Origin: G963662905 sp965230045
GTDB lineage: Bacteria > Bacteroidota > Bacteroidia > Bacteroidales > WRLA01
DNA: 64,000 nucleotides
Direction: 5' to 3'
NCBI GenBank assembly: GCA_965230045.1
Contig: OZ245940.1
Coordinates: 4,650,001 to 4,714,000 of the forward strand
The position numbers and the translations under genes are program-made. Shown in pieces: positions 25,701 to 34,281 of the stretch. A model generated the notes under the pieces. That model made no database searches, was not told the DNA's origin, and worked only from the letters and a program-made list of their open reading frames with translations. The number at the start of each line of letters is the position of its first letter. The stretch's first letter is position 1.

Positions 25701-27074
25701 TTCGATGAGTTTTGGCTGGAATGCCTGAATACCCAAACGGTGAAGGGTTGGTGCCCGGTTGAGCAGGATTGGATGTCCTTTAAGGATGTTTTCGAGGATG
25801 TCCCAAACAACAGGATCTTTTCTGTCAACAATTTTTTTCGCTGATTTAACGGTTTTAACGATACCGCGCTCCAGCATTTTACGGATAACAAAAGGCTTAA
25901 ACAGCTCTGAAGCCATTTCTTTTGGGATACCGCATTCGTTCAGGTTCAAATTAGGCCCTACAACAATAACTGAACGGCCTGAATAATCAACCCTTTTACC
26001 AAGCAGGTTCTGACGGAAACGTCCTTGTTTCCCTTTCAGGCTATCGCTAAGTGATTTAAGTGGCCTGTTTGATTCTGTTTTAACAGCATTCGCTTTACGT
26101 GAATTATCGAAAAGTGAATCAACAGCTTCCTGAAGCATACGTTTTTCATTACGCATGATCACATCAGGTGCTTTGATTTCGATGAGTCGTTTCAAACGGT
26201 TATTGCGGATAATCACCCTACGGTACAAGTCGTTGAGATCTGATGTAGCAAAACGTCCACCATCGAGCGGCACAAGCGGACGAAGTTCCGGTGGGATTAC
26301 CGGGACCACTTTCACGATCATCCATTCCGGATGGTTTTCAGCACGTTTGCGTGCATCGCGGAAAGCTTCCACAACATTAAGCCTTTTTAATGCTTCAGCT
26401 TTACGCTGTTGTGAAGTTTCTGTATTTGCCTTATGGCGAAGCTCGTATGAAAGTGAGTCAAGGTCAAGGCGGGCCAGCAGGTCATGAACTGCATCGGCAC
26501 CCATCTTGGCTATGAATTTATCCGGATCGCTATCATCAAGATACTGGTTATCAGCAGGCAGTGTTTCGAGCATATCAAAATATTCCTCTTCTGTGAGGAA
26601 ATCAAGATATTGCACACCATCAGCAGCTTTTACACCAGGATTGATGACAACATAACGTTCATAATAAATAATCATGTCCAGTTTCTTGGTTTGCAGTCCG
26701 AGCAAAGCACCAATTTTGTTGGGCAAAGAACGGAAGAACCAGATATGGACAACAGGAACAACCAGTTGGATGTGTCCCATACGCTCGCGGCGTACTTTTT
26801 TCTCAGTAACTTCAACACCACAACGGTCACAAACGATCCCTTTATATCGGATACGCTTATATTTACCGCAATGACATTCGTAATCCTTCACAGGACCGAA
26901 GATACGCTCACAAAACAGACCATCGCGTTCCGGTTTGTAAGTACGGTAATTAATTGTTTCCGGTTTAAGCACTTCACCACTGGAACGTTCCAGGATGGAT
27001 TCCGGTGATGACAGGCTAACGGTAATTGTTGAAAATCCGCTGTTTACTGAATTGCTATCCTTTCTGAAAGCCAT
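22782..27074 (-). CDS. rpoC: RNA polymerase subunit beta prime
   Basis: 1430 residues. The N-terminal zinc site (CHCGKYKRIRYKGIVCDRCG), the active-site metal motif NADFDGDQ, the bridge/trigger-helix region and a second Cys cluster (CESKKGVCARCYGRN) are all present. It forms the catalytic core of RNA polymerase with RpoB. It follows rpoB by 65 bp in the usual order. No insertions or breaks were seen. Confidence 0.98.
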   Translation of the reverse strand: MAFRKDSNSVNSGFSTITVSLSSPESILERSSGEVLKPETINYRTYKPERDGLFCERIFGPVKDYECHCGKYKRIRYKGIVCDRCGVEVTEKKVRRERMGHIQLVVPVVHIWFFRSLPNKIGALLGLQTKKLDMIIYYERYVVINPGVKAADGVQYLDFLTEEEYFDMLETLPADNQYLDDSDPDKFIAKMGADAVHDLLARLDLDSLSYELRHKANTETSQQRKAEALKRLNVVEAFRDARKRAENHPEWMIVKVVPVIPPELRPLVPLDGGRFATSDLNDLYRRVIIRNNRLKRLIEIKAPDVIMRNEKRMLQEAVDSLFDNSRKANAVKTESNRPLKSLSDSLKGKQGRFRQNLLGKRVDYSGRSVIVVGPNLNLNECGIPKEMASELFKPFVIRKMLERGIVKTVKSAKKIVDRKDPVVWDILENILKGHPILLNRAPTLHRLGIQAFQPKLIEGKAIRLHPLVCTAFNADFDGDQMAVHVPLGNAAVLEAQLLMLASHNILNPANGAPIAVPSQDMVLGLYYMTKPKKSTKEFPVKGEGMTFYGPEEVRIAYNEKRVDLHAIIYAYLHDMEEGKPVTKKIETTVGRVLFNDVVPNEFGYINTILTKKALRDIIGKVLKVTGTKKTAQFLDDIKNLGYYMAFKGGLSFNLDDVIIPKIKEELIAQANEEVLDVMNNYSMGLITNNERYNQIIDTWTHANSRLTNILMEQLSTDKQGFNSVYMMLDSGARGSKEQIRQLSGMRGLMAKPQKSGSSGGEIIENPILSNFKEGLSVLEYFISTHGARKGLADTALKTADAGYLTRRLVDVSQDVVISEKDCGTLRGLTISAFKKNEEVVESLYDRILGRVALHDIYHPETGKLIIAAGEEITEIYARIIDDSPLESVEIRSVLTCESKKGVCARCYGRNLATGRLVQKGESVGVIAAQSIGEPGTQLTLRTFHVGGTASSVGVQNTIDAKYNGYLEIDELRSLPYTDKEGNEMDVVIGRSAEMRLIHPSTKVILASAHIPYGAHLFKKANSDVKKGDLIAEWDPYNAMIISEVNGKIAYQNIIEGQTFRLESDEQTGYNDKVVIETRQKTKTPAINVITPEGEIIKTYDIPVGSHIIVEDGDSIKAGESLVKIPRAVSKSGDITGGLPRVTELFEARNPSDPAKVSEIDGVVSFGKKLKRGNKEVIITSKTGEQKSYLIPTSKQILAQENDFVKAGTPLSEGAMTPADILAIKGPMKVQEYIVNEIQEVYRLQGVKINDKHFEVIVRQMMRKVEVDDPGDTKFLEGDLINKIGFQEENDWIFGKKVVEEPGDSLTLRPGQIITARKLRDENSQLKRKDKTLVQARDAKPATARQVLQGITKASLQTNSFISAASFQETTKVLTNAAISAKSDGLLGLKENVIVGHKIPAGTGLREYNDIIVGSTDEYEALVESKTAEEE

Positions 27075-27139
27075 ATATACGTCGATTTCTTTTAAAACAA
27101 AGTAAAAACACCAAGACCCTTAATAAAGGGTTATGGATA

Positions 27140-30100
27140 TTAATCAAAATGCACTTCAAGACCCAAACCATGAAGTTCGTGTACGAGCACATTGAAAGAT
27201 TCCGGTATGCCCGGTACAGGCATATTTTCGCCTTTAACAATTGCTTCGTAAGCCTTGGCACGACCGATTACGTCATCCGACTTAACGGTCAGAATTTCCT
27301 GCAGGATATTGGATGCACCGAATGCCTCCAGGGCCCAAACTTCCATTTCCCCAAAACGCTGGCCACCAAACTGAGCTTTACCTCCAAGTGGCTGCTGGGT
27401 AATGAGCGAGTAAGGTCCGATAGAACGTGCGTGCATCTTATCATCTACCATGTGGTGCAGTTTCAACATGTAAATATAACCTACCGTTGCGGGCTGGTCA
27501 AAACGTTCTCCTGTACCACCATCAAAAAGATGTACCGTTCCATTGGCAGGAAGTTCTGCCTTTTTCATGTAGTCGTTAATCTGGTCAAGGCTTGCACCAT
27601 CAAAAATTGGTGTTGCAAACTTTAATCCCAGTTTCTTACCTGCCCAACCGAGAACAGTTTCATAAATTTGTCCAAGGTTCATACGTGATGGTACGCCCAG
27701 TGGGTTCAATACAATATCCACAGGCTGGCCATTATCAAGGAAAGGCATATCCTCTTCACGAACGATACGTGCCACAATACCTTTGTTACCGTGACGGCCG
27801 GCCATTTTATCACCAATTTGCAGCTTGCGCTTCTTGGCAATATAAACCTTCGCCATCTTAACGATACCATTCGGGAGGTCATCACCTACGGTAGCTGAGA
27901 ATTTTTTACGGTTACTAATACCGGTGTATTCTTTGTGCTTGATGATATAATTATTGATCAATTGCTTGATCAGCACGTTTTTATCGTCATCTGATGTCCA
28001 TTTATTTGGGTTAACATCTAGATAATTGATTTCGGCGAGAGCTTTAACCGAGAACTTGGCTTTTTTAGGAACAAGCTCCTGATTATATTTATCGAAAATA
28101 CCTTGAGACGATTTACCCGCAATAATTTCCATTAACTTATCAATCAGGCGGCTTTTGAGCTCCTGCAATTCGCGGTTCAGTTCTTCATCAAGCTTTTTTA
28201 TCGTTTCTTTTTCGTTAGAACGGGAACGACGGTCGCGGACGATGCGTGAGAAAAGCTTTTTGTCCAGCACTACACCTTTCATTGATGGAGGTGCCTTAAG
28301 GGAAGCGTCTTTGACATCGCCGGCTTTATCACCAAAAATGGCACGCAACAGTTTTTCTTCAGGAGTTGGGTCACTTTCCCCTTTTGGTGTAATTTTACCA
28401 ATCAGGATGTCTCCTTCACGTACTTCGGCACCAATTCGGATCAAGCCGTTTTCATCAAGATCCTTGGTGGCCTCGCTGGAAACGTTTGGAATATCATTGG
28501 TAAGTTCTTCCACACCACGTTTTGTATCACGTACTTCGAGGGTAAATTCTTCGATGTGCACAGAAGTAAATACATCTTCTTTCACGATACGTTCGGAAAT
28601 AACAATCGCATCCTCGAAGTTATATCCTTTCCAGGGCATAAAGGCCACCATAAGGTTTTTACCAATGGCAAGTTCACCACCTTCAGTAGCATAACCTTCG
28701 CAGAGCACCTGGCCTTTTTCAACGCGGTCGCCTTTACGCACCACAGGGCGAAGGTTAACGCTGGTATTTTGGTTTGTCCTTAAAAATTTTGGCAGAGAGT
28801 AATGCTTCACTTCATCATCGAAGCTTACAAGCGTTTGGTCCTCTGTACGGTCGTAGCGGATAGCAATAGAGCGTGCGTCAACATATTCAACAACGCCATC
28901 ACCTTCGGCATTTATAAGCACCCGGCTATCGTGAGCAACAGGGCCTTCGAGTCCGGTTCCTACAAGCGGTGCTTCCGGTTTTAGCAGTGGCACAGCCTGG
29001 CGCATCATGTTCGAACCCATCAAAGCACGGTTGGCATCATCATGCTCCAGGAAGGGGATCAGTGATGCAGCTATCGAAGCAATCTGGTTGGGCGCGCTGT
29101 CGATAAGGTCAACCTTTTCGCGCTCAATGATTGGGTAATCAGCAAGAAAACGTGCTTTAACGCGCTCATTTGTAAATTGACCATTCGGGCTTATAATTGT
29201 ATTTGCCTGTGCAATAATTTTATCTTCTTCTTCTTCGGCACTCAAATAAACAGGTGCTTCATCTTTCATTACAACACCATTATCTACTTTATGATAAGGA
29301 GTTTCTATGAAGCCAAGTTTATTAATTTTTGCATAAACGCAAAGTGAAGAAATCAAACCAATATTTGGTCCTTCGGGAGTTTCAATAGTACACAAACGTC
29401 CGTAGTGCGTGTAGTGGACGTCCCGAACCTCAAAACCGGCACGTTCACGCGAAAGGCCTCCCGGTCCCAGAGCAGAAACACGACGCTTGTGCGTAATTTC
29501 CGACAGCGGGTTGGTTTGATCCATGAACTGTGAAAGCTGGTTGGTTCCGAAGAAACTATTAATTACGGACGACAGGGTTTTGGCGTTAATCAAGTCGGTT
29601 GGTGTGAAGACTTCGTTATCACGGACGTTCATTCGTTCGCGGATAGTACGTGCCATACGTGCCAGTCCTACACCAAACTGTGAATAAAGCTGCTCACCTA
29701 CCGTACGGATACGACGGTTGCTTAAGTGGTCAATATCATCAACTTCGGTTTTTTTATTCACCAGTTTGATAAGATACCGGATGATATTGATAATATCTTC
29801 TTTGGTCAGAACGCGAATATCATTATCTATATTCAGTTCCAGTTTTTTGTTGATGCGGTAACGTCCCACATCGCCCAAATCGTAACGCTTATCAGAGAAG
29901 AAGAGTTTATCGATAATACCGCGTGCCGTTTCTTCATCCGGTGGTTCAGCATTACGCAACTGACGGTAGATAAATTCAACAGCTTCTTTTTCCGAGTTTG
30001 CTGTGTCTTTCTGCAGCGTATTAAAAATAATTGAATAATCACCGGCAATAATATCTTCACGATGAACGAGAATTGTTTTGATATTGGCTTCAAGGATTTG

Positions 30101-30946
30101 CTCAATATGTTCCTGTTCCAGTTCTACTTCACGATCGATAATTACTTCGGTACGTTCGATAGATACAACTTCACCTGTATCTTCATCTACAAAATCCTCA
30201 AGCCATGAGCGGAGCACGCGTGCGGCAAGGCGTTTACCTATAAGCTTTTTGGCGCCGGTTTTCGTAACTTTAACTTCTTCTGCGAGGTTAAAAATTTCGA
30301 GAATATCTTTATCGCTTTCATAACCGATAGCACGCAACAGTGTAGTTACCGGTAGCTTTTTCTTACGGTCAATGTAAGCGTACATGACATTATTAATGTC
30401 GGTTGTAAATTCCATCCATGAGCCTTTGAAGGGGATAATCCTTGCGGAGAACAGGATTGTACCATTGGCATGGCGGCTTTTACCGAAAAACACACCGGGG
30501 GAGCGGTGCAGCTGGGAAACGACCACGCGCTCGGCACCATTCACAATGAATGTACCTTTTGGGGTCATATAGGGAATCATTCCCAGATAAACATCCTGGA
30601 TGATGGTCTCAAAATCCTCATGCTCAGGATCAGTACAGTATAACTTCAATTTTGCTTTGAGCGGGACACTGTAGGTTACACCTCTTTCGATACATTCTTC
30701 TAGGGAATACCTGGGGGGATCGATAAAATAATCAAGGAATTCCAGAACGAAATTATTGCGGGCATCCGTAATTGGAAAGTTCTCACTGAACACCTTATAT
30801 AAACCTTCGTTAATACGGTCTTCAGGATTTGTTTCCAGTTGCATAAAGTCCTTAAACGACTTTAACTGAATATCCAGAAAGTCAGGAAATTCAGTTTGAA
30901 TATGGGTGGATGCGAAATTAACTCTTTTATTATTTTTCAGGGCCAA
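27140..30946 (-). CDS. rpoB: RNA polymerase subunit beta
   Basis: 1268 residues with all core RpoB regions, including the rifampicin-pocket segment (FGTNQLSQFMDQTNPLSEITHKRR) and the C-terminal clamp segment (GGKAQFGGQRFGEMEVWALEA). The start is unusual: the conserved N-terminus (KRVNFAST) begins right after TTG at 30944-30946. In frame upstream there are only GCT, ATT, CCG, ATT, CAA, TTT and TAT before a TAA, with no ATG or GTG. The first in-frame ATG is Met35, too late for the family. TTG is therefore the most likely initiation codon. Confidence 0.97.
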   Translation of the reverse strand: MALKNNKRVNFASTHIQTEFPDFLDIQLKSFKDFMQLETNPEDRINEGLYKVFSENFPITDARNNFVLEFLDYFIDPPRYSLEECIERGVTYSVPLKAKLKLYCTDPEHEDFETIIQDVYLGMIPYMTPKGTFIVNGAERVVVSQLHRSPGVFFGKSRHANGTILFSARIIPFKGSWMEFTTDINNVMYAYIDRKKKLPVTTLLRAIGYESDKDILEIFNLAEEVKVTKTGAKKLIGKRLAARVLRSWLEDFVDEDTGEVVSIERTEVIIDREVELEQEHIEQILEANIKTILVHREDIIAGDYSIIFNTLQKDTANSEKEAVEFIYRQLRNAEPPDEETARGIIDKLFFSDKRYDLGDVGRYRINKKLELNIDNDIRVLTKEDIINIIRYLIKLVNKKTEVDDIDHLSNRRIRTVGEQLYSQFGVGLARMARTIRERMNVRDNEVFTPTDLINAKTLSSVINSFFGTNQLSQFMDQTNPLSEITHKRRVSALGPGGLSRERAGFEVRDVHYTHYGRLCTIETPEGPNIGLISSLCVYAKINKLGFIETPYHKVDNGVVMKDEAPVYLSAEEEEDKIIAQANTIISPNGQFTNERVKARFLADYPIIEREKVDLIDSAPNQIASIAASLIPFLEHDDANRALMGSNMMRQAVPLLKPEAPLVGTGLEGPVAHDSRVLINAEGDGVVEYVDARSIAIRYDRTEDQTLVSFDDEVKHYSLPKFLRTNQNTSVNLRPVVRKGDRVEKGQVLCEGYATEGGELAIGKNLMVAFMPWKGYNFEDAIVISERIVKEDVFTSVHIEEFTLEVRDTKRGVEELTNDIPNVSSEATKDLDENGLIRIGAEVREGDILIGKITPKGESDPTPEEKLLRAIFGDKAGDVKDASLKAPPSMKGVVLDKKLFSRIVRDRRSRSNEKETIKKLDEELNRELQELKSRLIDKLMEIIAGKSSQGIFDKYNQELVPKKAKFSVKALAEINYLDVNPNKWTSDDDKNVLIKQLINNYIIKHKEYTGISNRKKFSATVGDDLPNGIVKMAKVYIAKKRKLQIGDKMAGRHGNKGIVARIVREEDMPFLDNGQPVDIVLNPLGVPSRMNLGQIYETVLGWAGKKLGLKFATPIFDGASLDQINDYMKKAELPANGTVHLFDGGTGERFDQPATVGYIYMLKLHHMVDDKMHARSIGPYSLITQQPLGGKAQFGGQRFGEMEVWALEAFGASNILQEILTVKSDDVIGRAKAYEAIVKGENMPVPGIPESFNVLVHELHGLGLEVHFD

Positions 30947-31016
30947 AGCAATCGGAATTTGAAAATATTAATACTAGAAAGACACAAAATACGTACGAAA
31001 TAAAACAGAAAACAAG

Positions 31017-31048
31017 ATATAGGGATGCGCATAAAGCGCACCCTATAT
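31017..31048 (-). promoter_or_regulatory. Strong hairpin between rplL and rpoB (attenuator or processing site)
   Basis: On the minus strand ATATAGGG-TGCGC pairs with GCGCA-CCCTATAT (one bulged T) around a TTTAT loop. No long T-run follows, so read-through or RNase processing is more likely than full termination. E. coli has an attenuator and RNase III site at the same place in the operon. Confidence 0.6.
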
Positions 31049-31075
31049 CCTATTCATTAACAGCTTTTTAGCTGA

Positions 31076-31453
31076 TTACTTAATTTCGACTTCAGCGCCA
31101 ACTTCTTCCAGTTGAGCTTTAAGCGCTTCAGCTTCGTCCTTAGCAATTGCTTCTTTGATTGCTTTAGGAGCTGAATCAACGAGTTCTTTAGCCTCTTTCA
31201 GGCCAAGGCTAGTCAGTTCTTTTACGAGTTTAACAACTTTCAGCTTAGAAGAGCCTGCTGCTTTGAGTACTACGTCAAATTCAGTTTGTTCTTCCTGAGC
31301 TTCAGCTTCGGCACCACCGCCACCACCTTGAACTGCTACTGCAGCTGCTGCTGGTTCAATACCGTACTCTTCCTTGAGGATTTCAGCTAATTCGTTGACT
31401 TCTTTTACGGTCAGGTTTACTAACTGTTCTGCAAAAGCTTTTAAATCTGCCAT
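31076..31453 (-). CDS. rplL: 50S ribosomal protein L7/L12
   Basis: 125 residues. It has the N-terminal dimerisation part, an Ala/Gly/Glu hinge (AAAAVAVQGGGGGAEAEA) and the C-terminal factor-binding domain (LKVVKLVKELTSLGLKEAKELVDSAP). It forms the stalk with L10 that recruits translation GTPases. It is 62 bp after rplJ. Confidence 0.97.
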   Translation of the reverse strand: MADLKAFAEQLVNLTVKEVNELAEILKEEYGIEPAAAAVAVQGGGGGAEAEAQEEQTEFDVVLKAAGSSKLKVVKLVKELTSLGLKEAKELVDSAPKAIKEAIAKDEAEALKAQLEEVGAEVEIK

Positions 31454-31515
31454 TTTATTCTTGTTTTAGGTAAAATTCGTGAAAAAAATTAATTTAAAAA
31501 AAAACGTATAAATGA

Positions 31516-32043
31516 TTAGTTTTCCCTTTCCTGAAGGGTTTTTACCAGTCCTGCAATGGTTTGTCCACCCGATTTAAGAGCAGAGACAACATTCTTCGCA
31601 GGTGATTGCAGCAAGCCAATGATATCGCCAATGAGTTCTTCTTTGGACTTGATATTGGCGAGTGTTTCCAGGCTGCTGTCACCGGTAAATACTGCTTCTT
31701 CTACATAAGCACCCTTAACGATCGGTTTATCCAGTTTATATTTCTTCCTGAATTCCTGAATCAATTTTGCAGGTGCATTACCAACAGGGGTCAACATGAG
31801 TGAAGAAGAGCCTTTGAGAACGTCATAAAGTTCATCCAGGTTCTTGTCTGATTTCTCCATAGCTTTACGCAAGAGAGTGTTCTTCACAACCATGAGACGG
31901 ATATCCTTTTTAAAACAGATGCTCCTGAGCTCGGTGGTGCGTTCTGAGTTAAAATCGGAAATATCGGTAATATAGAATGCGTTATATTCGTTCAGTACCT
32001 CTGTGATGGAGTCGATTAGTTGACCTTTATCTTCTTTTTTCAT
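31516..32043 (-). CDS. rplJ: 50S ribosomal protein L10
   Basis: 175 residues, standard length. The RNA-binding N-terminal domain (KNTLLRKAME and LKGSSSLMLT) and the C-terminal helix that binds L7/L12 are recognisable. It is only 36 bp from rplA, so there is no room for a long autogenous leader of the E. coli type directly before it. Confidence 0.97.
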   Translation of the reverse strand: MKKEDKGQLIDSITEVLNEYNAFYITDISDFNSERTTELRSICFKKDIRLMVVKNTLLRKAMEKSDKNLDELYDVLKGSSSLMLTPVGNAPAKLIQEFRKKYKLDKPIVKGAYVEEAVFTGDSSLETLANIKSKEELIGDIIGLLQSPAKNVVSALKSGGQTIAGLVKTLQEREN

Positions 32044-32079
32044 TGTTTATGCTTTTTAAAAGTTAAACGAACAATCGAC

Positions 32080-32775
32080 CTACAGTAGAACTGATTTTAA
32101 TTCAATCTGAACACCAGGGCTCATAGTACTGGAGATAAAAATACTTTTCACATAAGTACCTTTTGCTGCACTGGGTTTCAATTTGAGTATGGTCTGAATC
32201 ATTTCTCTGGCATTATCGACAATTTGCTCCTCACTGAAGCTCACTTTACCGATACCAGCGTGAATGATACCAAATTTATCGACCTTAAAGTCAATTTTAC
32301 CGGCTTTAACTTCCTTAACTGCGCGTTCGAGGTCCATGGTAACAGTACCAGCTTTTGGGTTTGGCATCAGGCCACGGGGACCGAGAATCCTACCCAGGGG
32401 ACCCACTTTAGGCATCACATTGGGCGTAGTGATTACTACATCCACATCTGTCCAACCACCTTTTATTTTCTGAACGTATTCGTCGAGACCAACATAATCT
32501 GCACCAGCAGCTTTTGCTTCCTCTTCTTTATCGGGATTACAGAGCACCAAAACACGAACCTCTTTACCGGTACCGTGCGGTAATGTAACAATACCCCTAA
32601 CCATTTGATTGGCTTTCCGGGGATCAACACCGAGACGAACGTCCAAATCAACAGAAGCGTTGAATTTGGTATATGTGATATCCTTTATTAACTGAACAGC
32701 TTCGGCTAAAGAATAAATTTTGGTTTTATCAACTTTGGCAAGTGCCTCTTTTTTCTTCTTGGTCAATTTAGCCAT
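32080..32775 (-). CDS. rplA: 50S ribosomal protein L1
   Basis: 231 residues. The motifs GTGKEVRVLVL, GPLGRILGPRGLMPNPKAGTV and the C-terminal IHAGIGKVSF identify L1, the stalk protein that binds 23S rRNA and in many bacteria represses its own operon. It lies 45 bp after rplK. Confidence 0.97.
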   Translation of the reverse strand: MAKLTKKKKEALAKVDKTKIYSLAEAVQLIKDITYTKFNASVDLDVRLGVDPRKANQMVRGIVTLPHGTGKEVRVLVLCNPDKEEEAKAAGADYVGLDEYVQKIKGGWTDVDVVITTPNVMPKVGPLGRILGPRGLMPNPKAGTVTMDLERAVKEVKAGKIDFKVDKFGIIHAGIGKVSFSEEQIVDNAREMIQTILKLKPSAAKGTYVKSIFISSTMSPGVQIELKSVLL

Positions 32776-32820
32776 TTCTGTTAATCTTAATGTATTTAAT
32801 ATCTGAGCTTTCGGCTTAAT

Positions 32821-33264
32821 CTATTTTGCGAGCGGGTTTACACCTTTCACAGTAAGACCCATGCTGCGGGCAGTTCCTGCTACCATGCTCATTGCTGATT
32901 CAACAGTAAAGCAGTTCAGGTCACGCATTTTACTTTCTGCGATTTCCTTTACCTGCTCCCATGTTACACTACCAACTTTATTACGGTTAGGTTCCGAGGA
33001 GCCTTTTTTCAGTTTGGCAGCTTCAAGGAGTTGAACAGCAGCAGGCGGGGTCTTGATAATGAAGCTAAAGGACTTGTCCTTATAAACAGTAATGATAACA
33101 GGAAGCACCTTACCAGCTTGGTCTTGGGTACGTCCGTTAAACTGCTTACAAAACTCCATAATGTTCACACCTTTGGCACCTAATGCAGGTCCCACTGGTG
33201 GTGAAGGGTTGGCAGCACCGCCTTTAATCTGTAACTTGATTAAACCGCTTACTTCTTTTGCCAT
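32821..33264 (-). CDS. rplK: 50S ribosomal protein L11
   Basis: 147 residues. The Pro-rich linker segment ANPSPPVGPALGAKGVNI and the C-terminal rRNA-binding half (GSVTWEQVKEIAESKM and GTARSMGL) are intact. It is part of the GTPase-associated centre. It lies between nusG and rplA in the canonical order. Confidence 0.97.
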   Translation of the reverse strand: MAKEVSGLIKLQIKGGAANPSPPVGPALGAKGVNIMEFCKQFNGRTQDQAGKVLPVIITVYKDKSFSFIIKTPPAAVQLLEAAKLKKGSSEPNRNKVGSVTWEQVKEIAESKMRDLNCFTVESAMSMVAGTARSMGLTVKGVNPLAK

Positions 33265-33333
33265 TTGTATTAGTATTTAATCGTTTAGAAATTCTCAACT
33301 GCCTTGGAACAATTGAAAAATTATGCCTTTGTT

Positions 33334-33879
33334 TTACGATTCCTTTGCTACTTGCATAAACCCAAGTTCTAATGGGGTTTTGCGACCAAAAATTTTCACC
33401 ATAACCTTCAGCTTTTTCTTCTCTTCATTAATTTCTTCGATAATACCGCTGAAACTATTGAAGGGGCCATCGGTAACAGTAACAGTTTCGCCAACGATAT
33501 AAGGTATATTGATTTCCTCACCCTGATCGGCCAGTTCATCAACTTTGCCCAGGATACGGTTCACTTCAACCTCACGCATTGGCTCTGCTTCGCCTTTGGT
33601 GCCCAAAAATCCCAGTACACCAGGAATATTTTTAATAATGTGGGGAATCTCTCCGGTCAGCGCGGCTTCAATAAGTACATAGCCCGGTAAGTAATTTCTT
33701 TCCTTACTGATTTTCTTACCATTACGAATTTGATAAACTCTTTCAGTTGGGATAAGTACCTGTGATATGAAATCCTCAATACCCAAGCGGTTGATTTCGT
33801 TTTCAAGGTATTGCTTTACCTTTTTTTCGTTACCGCTTATGGCCCGGACTACATACCACTTCTTTACTTGTTCGCTCAT
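33334..33879 (-). CDS. nusG: Transcription termination/antitermination factor NusG
   Basis: 181 residues. The N-terminal NGN domain begins KKWYVVRAISGNEKKV. The C-terminal KOW domain contains VTVTDGPFNSFSGIIEEI. NusG links RNA polymerase to Rho and to the ribosome. Position between secE and rplK is canonical. Confidence 0.97.
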   Translation of the reverse strand: MSEQVKKWYVVRAISGNEKKVKQYLENEINRLGIEDFISQVLIPTERVYQIRNGKKISKERNYLPGYVLIEAALTGEIPHIIKNIPGVLGFLGTKGEAEPMREVEVNRILGKVDELADQGEEINIPYIVGETVTVTDGPFNSFSGIIEEINEEKKKLKVMVKIFGRKTPLELGFMQVAKES

Positions 33880-33943
33880 GCTAGATCGGATTTACAAAGG
33901 TGCTAAAGAAGTTTGAAATATCAGACTTCCCTTTCGGAAAGAC

Positions 33944-34141
33944 CTAGAACAATCCATAGAATTGTTTCAGGATGTTTTCGAAGGAAATATCCATCAGAAA
34001 TACCACCAAGGCGATAATCAGGGAAGCAATGGATACCACAATAGCGCTGCTTTGTAATTCGCTCCAGGTTGGCCACGATACTTTTGTTGTCAGTTCGTCG
34101 TAGCTTTCCTTAACGTAAGTTATAATTCCACTTTTTGCCAT
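33944..34141 (-). CDS. secE: Preprotein translocase subunit SecE
   Basis: 65 residues, the short single-helix form. The amphipathic segment ESYDELTTKVSWPTWSEL is followed by one membrane helix (SAIVVSIASLIIALVVFLMDI). It stabilises SecY in the inner membrane. It sits between tRNA-Trp and nusG as usual. Confidence 0.95.
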   Translation of the reverse strand: MAKSGIITYVKESYDELTTKVSWPTWSELQSSAIVVSIASLIIALVVFLMDISFENILKQFYGLF

Positions 34142-34158
34142 GTGAATCTAATATTTTG

Positions 34159-34231
34159 CACGGGTGGTAGGACTCGAACCCACGACTCCTGGTTTTGGAG
34201 ACCAGAGCTCTACCAACTGAGCTACACCCGT
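34159..34231 (-). tRNA. tRNA-Trp (CCA)
   Basis: The minus-strand sequence folds with acceptor stem ACGGGTG/CACCCGT and an anticodon arm CTGGT-CTCCAAA-ACCAG, giving anticodon CCA. No CCA tail is seen at the 3' end of the gene. It lies between tuf and secE. Confidence 0.95.
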
Positions 34232-34281
34232 AGATACCAAAAGGACCGAAAAACGATCCTTTTGGATTTTATAAAAGAATA

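Noticed and set aside
32044..32079. Ribosomal protein autoregulatory leader before rplJ
   Set aside because: Only 36 bp separate rplA and rplJ and no stable structure is visible.
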